DNA from: Lachnospiraceae bacterium
GTDB taxonomy: Bacteria > Bacillota > Clostridia > Lachnospirales > Lachnospiraceae
Length of the DNA: 64,000 nt
Reading direction: 5' to 3'
Assembly (NCBI GenBank): GCA_014804645.1
Contig: JAAUZI010000053.1
Coordinates: 1-64,000, forward strand
Below the pieces are notes generated by a model. The model had not been told where the DNA came from. It saw only the letters and a list, made by a program, of their open reading frames with translations, and ran no database searches. The translations under genes were made by a program, and so were the position numbers. This document shows positions 54,500 through 61,132 of this stretch, piece after piece; position 1 is the first letter of the stretch, and each line of letters begins with the position of its first letter.

Positions 54500-54601
54500 A
54501 GTTCCGCATATACCCGGACAGTACACATTGCCCAAGATCAATATCTGGCCGCTTGGACGTCCAGATATCGATCTGTGCACTGTCCGGGTATATGCTGTTT
54601 T
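54500..54601 (-). repeat. Intergenic structured element, copy E (between T-box and pheS)
   Basis: The most complete copy. On the minus strand outer/middle stem CATATACCCGGACAGTGCAC/GTGTACTGTCCGGGTATATG is 20 bp with one G-U; inner AGATCGATATCTGG/CCAGATATTGATCT is 14 bp with one G-U. Begins ACAGCATATACCC and ends ATGCGGAACTC, then AAATAGGAGG. Confidence 0.9.
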
Positions 54602-54620
54602 GAGGTTCTTTTAGAACCTC
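54602..54620 (-). repeat. GAGGTTCT palindrome after the T-box terminator
   Basis: GAGGTTCT-TTT-AGAACCTC, followed on the minus strand by AAAACAGCAT, the start of element copy E. Same module as at 25285 and 35044. Confidence 0.75.
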
Positions 54621-54627
54621 TATTCCG

Positions 54628-54912
54628 CAAAAAAATCCCATGCACAGTCTCCTGCGCATGGGACGAAATTGCTCTCCGCGGTACCACCCATGTTCCCCAT
54701 CCATTATGAATGGGACTCTCCATTGCTCTTAACGCCCGCCCTGCGTCCAAGGCTACCGCCCTCCGTCTTCCGGCAAGGTTTCACCTCGGCAGCTCCGGTG
54801 GGAAATTCATGCAGTCATCTGAACGCAAGGGGACTTACAGCCGGTGGTCTCCTCTCTCTGTGCGGAAATGACGCACTACTGTGCACCTTCATCGCCTTTG
54901 GGATTTCTCGTT
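54628..54912 (-). promoter_or_regulatory. T-box leader sensing uncharged tRNA-Phe (pheST)
   Basis: Antiterminator T-box sequence GGGTGGTACCGCGG at 54690-54674 on the minus strand, followed by the terminator hairpin at 54631-54663. Stem I features are seen: AGTAG and GAA flanking the specifier loop, AGAGAG and GGCTGTAAG distally. In GAATTTC the codon TTC (54804-54802) fits Phe. The leader therefore makes pheS-pheT transcription depend on uncharged tRNA-Phe binding. Confidence 0.95.
54631..54663 (-). terminator. T-box-controlled terminator
   Basis: GTCCCATGCGCAGG pairs CTGTGCATGGGAT on the minus strand, followed by TTTTTTT. Its 5' arm competes with the antiterminator. Confidence 0.9.
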
Positions 54913-54918
54913 GTGACT

Positions 54919-54947
54919 ATTTTAGTGTCTTCACCGGAAAAAGTCAA
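54919..54947 (-). promoter_or_regulatory. Promoter of the pheST T-box leader
   Basis: Minus-strand TTGACT (54947-54942), 17 bp, TAAAAT (54924-54919); start expected near 54912. It lies just downstream of the stop of the YihY gene. Confidence 0.8.
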
Positions 54948-54961
54948 GATATTTTTGCAGA

Positions 54962-55819
54962 TCATTCCTCCAAACTTTCCAACTGCCGTCCCCTGCGATC
55001 CACAAGCACCTTGTTCACCGGGTTGAAAAAGTTGTTCAGGTATGCGCCCACCAAAATGATATACATGCAAAAATACATCCAGATCATGGCAATGATAATC
55101 AGGGAAAGACTGCCATATATACTGAAAGAACCGCTGAGATTCAGGTATATGGAAAATCCCCAGGAGAACACGCTCCACACCACCGCTGTAAAACTGGCCC
55201 CCGGTATCTGTTCCCGAAAGCGCAGCTTTTTGCTGGGCACATAGGTGTATATTACCGCAAACAGCAGTGTCAGCACCACCCATGAAAAGATGAAACGCAG
55301 ATTCACAATCAGCGAAAACAGCACCTCCAGCTGGGGAATCTTGGCCAGCACCACATCCACCAGCTTGCTGCCCAGCACCATGATAACCAGGGAGATCACC
55401 GTGGCAATCAGCATAACCACCGTATAGAGGGCCGCCACAAAGCGCACCACAAAATAGTTGCGGCGCTCCTGTACGTCATTGACTGCATTCAACCCCCGCA
55501 TCAGCGCCAACAAGCCCTTGGCAGCAGTCCAGATCATGATTATTGCCGCCAGAGGCAGAATCGTGGACGCCCGCTGATATACATCCCTGATAAGTTCCGT
55601 CACCATGGGATCAATCTGATTCGGCGTCACCTCCGTTATGGCCTTGGTCAGGTTCTCCTCCGTCAACGGCGTATAGGGAATCATGGTACAGATCACCATC
55701 AGCATGGGCACCAGGGACAAAAAGATAAAGAAAGCGGTGCTGGCCGCATAGGCACTGATATTCTTTTCACTCATTTTTATGTTGAAATTCATGCCGATCT
55801 TAATCAGCTTTCGTATCAT
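54962..55819 (-). CDS. YihY/BrkB-family membrane protein
   Basis: 285 residues with six predicted membrane helices. Family features: MSEKNISAYAASTAFFIFLSL near the N-terminus, LPLAAIIMIWTAAKGLLALMRGLNAVN, and the C-terminal IYGSLSLIIIAMIWMYFCMY followed by GAYLNNFF. The family (former RNase BN misnomer, now YihY/virulence factor BrkB) has no firm biochemical role; export or envelope functions are proposed. Same direction as the SpoIID-like gene 39 bp upstream, probably its operon partner. Confidence 0.92.
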   Translation of the reverse strand: MIRKLIKIGMNFNIKMSEKNISAYAASTAFFIFLSLVPMLMVICTMIPYTPLTEENLTKAITEVTPNQIDPMVTELIRDVYQRASTILPLAAIIMIWTAAKGLLALMRGLNAVNDVQERRNYFVVRFVAALYTVVMLIATVISLVIMVLGSKLVDVVLAKIPQLEVLFSLIVNLRFIFSWVVLTLLFAVIYTYVPSKKLRFREQIPGASFTAVVWSVFSWGFSIYLNLSGSFSIYGSLSLIIIAMIWMYFCMYIILVGAYLNNFFNPVNKVLVDRRGRQLESLEE

Positions 55820-55858
55820 AAGAACACTCCTTCACACCTTGCCGGACGTCTACAGGGG

Positions 55859-57868
55859 TCATTTTACACTGCATTCGTTATAGAAAAACCGCAGGATATC
55901 CCCGGCGCTGTATCCCTCTGCCGCCATGGCTCGGGCGCCGTTCTGACTCATGCCCACACCGTGTCCAAAGCCGCCCCCTGTCAGATTATATCCTACCACA
56001 ACCTCTCCCTCCCTGGCAATCTCTATTGTGAAAAACGCGCTGGGCAGCAGAGTGTTCATGGATACCTGGCTGCCGTCCTGCCGCTGCACTTTGGTCTCGC
56101 CGTCACACAATATATATCGGATATTATGCTCCGAAATCACTTTATATGTATCCCGGTCCGTCTCTATCAGCAATTCGTCGGCCACGCCCCCCGCGCCCCG
56201 GGTGAGAATGACCAGATTGCGTATCTCCTTAAAATTTCCGATGGGGCGGCTCACATAGTTCTCCCCATCCCAGGTCAGCACCAGCTTGTCGTTGGACTCA
56301 TAGCGGCTCTGCAGCTGCCGCCGTATTGTGTCAGTCTCCACCTTTTTCACTGTATAGCTCCAGCGATACCATCCCTCCCCGGACTCAAAATCTCCGGGAT
56401 CGGTGCTGCGTATGGCCGCCGCAAAAACCTCCTCACTGGTCAGGTCCGGAGACTCCGCCGTCTCCGCCGCATTGCCCAGCACTGTGCGCATTGCCTCTCT
56501 GTTTAAATGTCTGGGAACAATATAGTCATAGTCGTCTGCGCTGTCGGTTTTCCACACATGAGCGTCGCTGCCGTAGCCCCATGAGGTGGAGTAATAGTAG
56601 GTCTCCGCCAGAGTCACTCCGTCCTCCCGCATAAGCAGCTGCCCGTAGGTGGCTTTCACCGCTTCCGTGGCCGCCTCCTGTTCCAAAATATTGTTGTATA
56701 CCTGGTAGGAGGAACTGTCGTCCACGTGTGCCCCCAGCGTTTCATAACCGGCGTGAAGCATATGGGTGTAGGCGTAGGTCCGGGCACAGATTGCCTGGGC
56801 CATCAGCGCCTCCCGGGGATAGGACGCAGGCATCTCACTGGGCACTACGCTGTAGAGATATTCCTCCAGAGGAAGTTCGTTGATCAGTACCACGCCCCCC
56901 TGGGTCCACCACACCTCAAGGCTCCCCCGGTAGGCTGGTATGCCCTGGCTGCGGTGAACACTCTGCAGGATAATCCTGCCGGTCCTGGCCGTGGGAGTCA
57001 CCAGCAGCCTTGCCCCCCACTGGGCCGTCAGCTCTATACTCTCCCCCGCCGAGTAGCTTACAACAGTCTCCTGGGAATTCACGTCGTCCAGTACCTGCAC
57101 CGTGTAGTCCGTGTCGCATGTAAGTTCCACGCGGTCGTGGTAGATTCCCTGATAGTCACTGTTTTTCAGCAGCACCCGGATGTTCTCCATGACCTCCTCC
57201 CGGGCCAGCAGGATAGCGCATATCTGTCCGTCCTCCAGACAGAAATCCGCAAAGTCATAACCGATGCTTAGATCTCTGTAGTCGGCGGTCTCCAGTTCCC
57301 GGTACAGCCGGTATCCCTGTACATCCTCCGCAAACTCCAGTCTCCCCTGCCCTTCCAGCCACACGCCGTCCTGATCGGCCGCCAGCACTTTTCCGCTGGT
57401 TTTCTGTGACTTGACATACACCGCCGTGACCAGACCATCCGTCAGCTCCATATCTGCTACCTGTTCTCTGAGTCCCAGGAGCCACTGCGCAGTTCCCCAG
57501 TCTTCGTCCCCAAGTTTGCTCCACTCCTCTCGGCTGCCGTTCTGGAACTGTACAGCCCCCGGCTGTATATCTTCTCCCGCAGAGGCAACCGGCCACAACA
57601 GACGCTCTCCCTCTCCCGTAAAACACAGCAGCCCGTCGCCGTTCGCCTCCATGATCCAGACATTATGTAGCTGTTCTATCACCGGTATGTGTTCTTCCTC
57701 CCGACTGCTCTCCTGCGGCGGTTCCTCCTCCCTGCCACGCAGTCCCCGGAGCATACCTGCCACGATCAATATAAACAGCAGAAAAATTCCCAGCAGACAG
57801 ATAAACGCCTTCAGCTGCATGCGCTGCGACCGATTCATTTCCTCCCAGATTTTTGGAAATCCCTTCAC
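55859..57868 (-). CDS. SpoIID/LytB-domain protein, membrane anchored
   Basis: 669 residues. One membrane helix near residues 18-42 (FICLLGIFLLFILIVAGML), a long extracellular N-terminal part, and a SpoIID domain from about 325: YLYSVVPSEMPASYPREALM, AQAICARTYAYTHM, and GFGHGVGMSQNGARAMA at the end. SpoIID-type enzymes are lytic transglycosylases acting on peptide-free glycan, in sporulation or vegetative wall remodelling. The start is unsure: GTG 57868 (after GAGGGA) or ATG 57838 (2 bp after GGGAGG). Follows the 6S RNA terminator. Confidence 0.88.
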   Translation of the reverse strand: MKGFPKIWEEMNRSQRMQLKAFICLLGIFLLFILIVAGMLRGLRGREEEPPQESSREEEHIPVIEQLHNVWIMEANGDGLLCFTGEGERLLWPVASAGEDIQPGAVQFQNGSREEWSKLGDEDWGTAQWLLGLREQVADMELTDGLVTAVYVKSQKTSGKVLAADQDGVWLEGQGRLEFAEDVQGYRLYRELETADYRDLSIGYDFADFCLEDGQICAILLAREEVMENIRVLLKNSDYQGIYHDRVELTCDTDYTVQVLDDVNSQETVVSYSAGESIELTAQWGARLLVTPTARTGRIILQSVHRSQGIPAYRGSLEVWWTQGGVVLINELPLEEYLYSVVPSEMPASYPREALMAQAICARTYAYTHMLHAGYETLGAHVDDSSSYQVYNNILEQEAATEAVKATYGQLLMREDGVTLAETYYYSTSWGYGSDAHVWKTDSADDYDYIVPRHLNREAMRTVLGNAAETAESPDLTSEEVFAAAIRSTDPGDFESGEGWYRWSYTVKKVETDTIRRQLQSRYESNDKLVLTWDGENYVSRPIGNFKEIRNLVILTRGAGGVADELLIETDRDTYKVISEHNIRYILCDGETKVQRQDGSQVSMNTLLPSAFFTIEIAREGEVVVGYNLTGGGFGHGVGMSQNGARAMAAEGYSAGDILRFFYNECSVK

Positions 57869-57912
57869 TCCCTCGTTTACCCCCAGACTGCGATTTTCTT
57901 TTTCACATATAT

Positions 57913-57940
57913 AAAGAGCAGTCCGTGGGACTGCCCTTTT
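57913..57940 (-). terminator. Terminator of the 6S-like RNA
   Basis: GGGCAGTCC-CAC-GGACTGCTC on the minus strand followed by TTTATAT; 45 bp before the SpoIID-like start. Confidence 0.8.
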
Positions 57941-58136
57941 CCTTCGTAAATACCCCGAAATGCCGGCTCTTGCCTTTTGACTCCTAGCGACGCTAGGTGG
58001 GTTACCGCAACCAAGCTTTTGCCTTCCCCTGCAATCCTCATTCGAGTGGAGGCTTGACAGCCACTTGACAATATAGGAATCCCTTTTAAAGTAAATGTAG
58101 GTTCAAAAACAACAAGAGTTATCGAACATTCCAGGT
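57913..58136 (-). ncRNA. ssrS: Probable 6S RNA (RNA polymerase regulator)
   Basis: A 428-bp gap without a gene, with a strong minus-strand promoter (58143-58171) and an end terminator. The transcript folds as one long rod: the 5' TTACCTGGAATG pairs near-3' CATTTCGGGGTA, CTCTTG pairs CAAGAG, TTTTGA pairs TCAAAA. Then comes a large open central bubble whose 3' side holds a CCTAGC-GTC-GCTAGG hairpin, then CAAG/CTTG and a terminal GCCTCC/GGAAGGC stem-loop. Closing stem, central bubble with a 3'-strand hairpin and terminal stem is the 6S RNA architecture, which mimics an open promoter for sigma-A polymerase. Length ~180-220 nt fits. Identified by hand folding, not by a model search. Confidence 0.7.
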
Positions 58137-58142
58137 AACTTT

Positions 58143-58171
58143 ATTATATCCAATGCAGCGCCTTTTGGCAA
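58143..58171 (-). promoter_or_regulatory. Promoter of the 6S-like RNA
   Basis: Minus-strand TTGCCA (58171-58166), 17 bp, TATAAT (58148-58143). Confidence 0.75.
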
Positions 58172-58202
58172 CAGAAATTTTTGCCATAGCAGAAAAATTT
58201 GA

Positions 58203-58231
58203 TTGTCATTCCTCTCACCCTGTGCTATAAT
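58203..58231 (+). promoter_or_regulatory. Promoter of the DUF4854 lipoprotein gene
   Basis: TTGTCA (58203-58208), 17 bp, TATAAT (58226-58231), divergent from the 6S promoter. Confidence 0.75.
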
Positions 58232-58296
58232 AGCGCTGTTTATTAATTTGGTTCATCGGCCATATCCGTTGAAACCATCATGAGAGGAGAGATATT

Positions 58297-59196
58297 ATGA
58301 AAAAGAAATTGTTAACACTGGTTCTGTCTTTGACACTGGCTTTCAGCCTGGCCGCCTGCGGCAGCCCGAAGACATCCGGCCCTGTGGACCGCGATCCCGT
58401 CTCAACGACAGACAACAAGACACCCGAGGAAAGCTCTGCGGACAATTCTTCCGCTGAGGAATCTTCTGAAGAGAGTTCCTCCGCTCTGGCAGCCTGGTAT
58501 GACAGCGCTGACCGCAAGACCCTGGAGGACAGCATCAACAAAATGTTTTCCAGCTCCGGTATGAACTTCTCCCTGTCCATTGAGGAGCCCGACACCATCA
58601 TCTACACCTACCAGTATACGGAGACTCAGAGCGATGATTCCAACAGGGAAATACTCCATGAATATTTCCGCACCAGTTTGGACGAACAATACAAAACTTT
58701 TATAGACGAGATCCAGAATTTCAAAAATGCATATAACATGCCTCTGACCACCATTCGCATCTCCTATTTGGACGCCGACGGTACAGACCTGTGCACCATG
58801 GATTTCACCGAGGATTATGTTCCTTCTACCGAGGACAGCTCTTCACAGGAATATGCTTCCCTGGAGGACTGGATGAACAGCGATGAACAGAGAATGGTGG
58901 TTTCTGCAGTCAACAGCCAGCTGGAATCCTCCGGCATCTCCATTGAGTTTTATGCCGAGGGCAATGTTATGGTTATGGACTATACCTACACAGAGCAGCA
59001 GGATCTGGAGGGACTGAGCCAGGAGGATATCGCAAGCGTATTTGACGAGCAGGTTGCACCCACCTTCTCCAGTCTGGTTTCCACTCTGTTCGACTCCTTT
59101 GAGAGTGATTACGGTCTGGTGCTGGACGATATCAAGCTGATCTTCCGCAATGCAGACGGCACCGAGCTTTACTCCAAGTATTTCAGCGAGATGTAA
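58297..59196 (+). CDS. Lipoprotein with two DUF4854-like domains
   Basis: 299 residues. Lipoprotein signal LVLSLTLAFSLAACGS puts the lipidated Cys at residue 21. A Ser/Glu/Asp-rich linker (~28-63) leads to two similar domains: WYDSADRKTLEDSINKMFSS to about 165, and DWMNSDEQRMVVSAVNSQLESS to the end; each has the pattern W-x2-S, an IN/VN helix, a YTY strand and an NADGTELYS-type strand. DUF4854 has no known function; surface exposed and probably protein binding. ATG 58297 follows GAGAGGAGAGATATT. Monocistronic. Confidence 0.85.
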   Translation: MKKKLLTLVLSLTLAFSLAACGSPKTSGPVDRDPVSTTDNKTPEESSADNSSAEESSEESSSALAAWYDSADRKTLEDSINKMFSSSGMNFSLSIEEPDTIIYTYQYTETQSDDSNREILHEYFRTSLDEQYKTFIDEIQNFKNAYNMPLTTIRISYLDADGTDLCTMDFTEDYVPSTEDSSSQEYASLEDWMNSDEQRMVVSAVNSQLESSGISIEFYAEGNVMVMDYTYTEQQDLEGLSQEDIASVFDEQVAPTFSSLVSTLFDSFESDYGLVLDDIKLIFRNADGTELYSKYFSEM

Positions 59197-59230
59197 AGCA
59201 TTTCGAACTTTCAAAAACATCACAAAAAAC

Positions 59231-59260
59231 AGGGGCCAGACTTCAAAGTCTGACCCCTTT
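59231..59260. terminator. Bidirectional terminator between lipoprotein and pckA
   Basis: AGGGGCCAGACTT pairs AAGTCTGACCCCTTT, with AAAAAAC on one side and TTTCT on the other. Confidence 0.85.
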
Positions 59261-59278
59261 CTCATTCTTATACATTTC

Positions 59279-61006
59279 TTACAGAGAAGACGCCTCGTCA
59301 ACGATCTTCTTCAGTGCAGCCAGTGCCTCGTCAGGCAGCTTGTCGTAGCCTTCCTTCTTGGTGGCAAAGCCTTCCACTGCATCAACACGATTCTGCATCG
59401 CGTTCTTCAGAGCCTCGGTATAGGTCTTGTCGGACAGATCGGGCTTGAAAGCCTCGGAGGTCTTACCGGACCAGTCGTACATGATCTCGATATCCTCGAA
59501 AGGTCCCCACTGCTCAAACTTCGCCTTACCCTCAACGATGGTCTCCAGAATGCCCAGAGTATCTGCAGGCTTACACTTGGTTCCCATGAAGTCGCCAGTG
59601 TTTACGATATAGCAGTCTACGTTCTTCTCCTCAACCAGCTTCTTGAACTTCTCATAGTCATTTACCAGAGGATAGGTTCTGAAGGGATTAGCATAAGGAA
59701 CGATACGCAGTGCGTTCATATCCGTGCCAGCCGCCACACGCTCAGCGGTGGAGGTCTTGGTAGCCAGAGTAGCGCCCATTACGGATGCCAGAGCTGCGCC
59801 CTTCAGTTTCACTACAGGCGGAATGGTGGGATCCTTCATGATCCAGAAGATCGCATTTACAGGTGCATCGATCTTATCCACGCGGTTCGGGCTCCACAGC
59901 TTGGACTTGATGGCACGGCCGTTGCCGTTACGGATATCCTCAGTCACCAGCTGGATATGTCCCTCTTCGTCCAGAGTTGCAGAGCAGTTCTGAGCGGTCA
60001 GCAGGAACTTGTTGTCAGGGCATCCCGTAGGATAATCCGCGGTCTTATCAAAATAGGTGGGCTCCAGTGCAACGGAAGCGCAGGTGTCGGTATTGATGAT
60101 GAAAGCATCGTCATGCAGCACCTTGATGCCGCCGAAAGCGTCATACTTGCCATTGTGTTTAGCATGGGTCAGAGTGGACTTGCCGGAGCCTGACAGGCCA
60201 TATACGGAGGCAACGAACTTCTTGCCGCCCTCCAGGCTGTACTCCTTCTGTCCGCCGTGGCAGGATGCATAGCCGTTTCTGTTAGCCAGTGCCCATGCCA
60301 TGGTCAGGGTGCCCTTCTTGTGCTCGCCGAAATACTTCATACCCAGGATAGCTGCGCAGTTCTCGTTAGTATCAAAATAGCACAGGGTCAGAGGGTCGCT
60401 TAAGCAGCTGTAGTCCACATCGGGAGCCTCCTCGGGGGTCCACTGAGGGTTGGAGAAGATATAGATATCCGGCTCCTTGCCCTCACCTACGGGCTTGGAC
60501 TCCTTGTACATCTGCACATACTTGTCAGACATATACTGGAAGTTCAGCATCCAGTTGTACAGAATATTCTCCTCGCCTTCGGGAATCAGCAGATGAGCCT
60601 TCACCATGAACTCGGGATCCAGACCGATGAAACACTCTGCATGATACAGAGTCATCCAACGGGTTCTGTAAATGGCATCCATCACAACCTTATCCAGCTT
60701 GCCAGCGTCCACACCGGGCTCGCCCTTGATTCTGCGGGCAGCGGCATAACGGCCGGTAACTGCACCGTCATTGAACAGCAACACCTTGGTATCCTTCTCC
60801 AGGCCCTGCTCCTCTGCTCTGTATACAGGCATGTCGGTAACGATGGTTCCGGGTGAATTCTTAGCCAGTTCATAGGCCTCTCTCACCGTGTTCACCTTTA
60901 CGACATTGTTGCCGTAAAAAGCAGCCTCGATAATGGAACGTGTCTTGCTGAAACCGGGCTTGCCAGCGCCGATTTCTGAAATCGGATAATAAGCTTTTGT
61001 TGACAT
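59279..61006 (-). CDS. pckA: Phosphoenolpyruvate carboxykinase (ATP)
   Basis: Interconverts oxaloacetate + ATP with PEP + CO2 + ADP; in gut anaerobes often run toward oxaloacetate to make ATP. 575 residues, somewhat longer than the E. coli form (~540). The kinase-1a loop is VYGLSGSGKSTLTHAKH; kinase-2 is KVLHDDAFIINTD; RTRWMTLYHAECFIGLDPEF is in the N-terminal domain. ATG 61006 follows AAGGAGGACGTAAT. Promoter at 61070-61098, and a dyad TACCGG-ATAA-CCGGTA (61034-61049) in the leader. Confidence 0.96.
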   Translation of the reverse strand: MSTKAYYPISEIGAGKPGFSKTRSIIEAAFYGNNVVKVNTVREAYELAKNSPGTIVTDMPVYRAEEQGLEKDTKVLLFNDGAVTGRYAAARRIKGEPGVDAGKLDKVVMDAIYRTRWMTLYHAECFIGLDPEFMVKAHLLIPEGEENILYNWMLNFQYMSDKYVQMYKESKPVGEGKEPDIYIFSNPQWTPEEAPDVDYSCLSDPLTLCYFDTNENCAAILGMKYFGEHKKGTLTMAWALANRNGYASCHGGQKEYSLEGGKKFVASVYGLSGSGKSTLTHAKHNGKYDAFGGIKVLHDDAFIINTDTCASVALEPTYFDKTADYPTGCPDNKFLLTAQNCSATLDEEGHIQLVTEDIRNGNGRAIKSKLWSPNRVDKIDAPVNAIFWIMKDPTIPPVVKLKGAALASVMGATLATKTSTAERVAAGTDMNALRIVPYANPFRTYPLVNDYEKFKKLVEEKNVDCYIVNTGDFMGTKCKPADTLGILETIVEGKAKFEQWGPFEDIEIMYDWSGKTSEAFKPDLSDKTYTEALKNAMQNRVDAVEGFATKKEGYDKLPDEALAALKKIVDEASSL

Positions 61007-61033
61007 ATTACGTCCTCCTTAATGATGTATTTT

Positions 61034-61049
61034 TACCGGATAACCGGTA
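61034..61049. promoter_or_regulatory. Dyad TACCGG-ATAA-CCGGTA in the pckA leader
   Basis: Perfect 6+6 dyad around 4 bp, about 20-30 bp downstream of the expected pckA transcription start and 28 bp before its ATG: a reasonable place for a repressor operator. No candidate regulator in the window. Confidence 0.45.
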
Positions 61050-61069
61050 TAACCCTAATAGCCTTTCCT

Positions 61070-61098
61070 ATTATCTCAAACCTTTAGACAAAAGTCAA
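61070..61098 (-). promoter_or_regulatory. Promoter of pckA
   Basis: Minus-strand TTGACT (61098-61093), 17 bp, GATAAT (61075-61070). Confidence 0.7.
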
Positions 61099-61132
61099 TA
61101 AAGCAATTTCATATTTTATAGCCTTTTTATAT

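Noticed and set aside
54669..55244. Plus-strand frame over the T-box and YihY gene
   Set aside because: It covers the T-box leader and the antisense strand of a clear membrane protein gene.
57905..58136. Riboswitch (c-di-GMP, c-di-AMP, cobalamin considered)
   Set aside because: None of the conserved core motifs are present; the end-to-end pairing and own terminator fit 6S RNA better.
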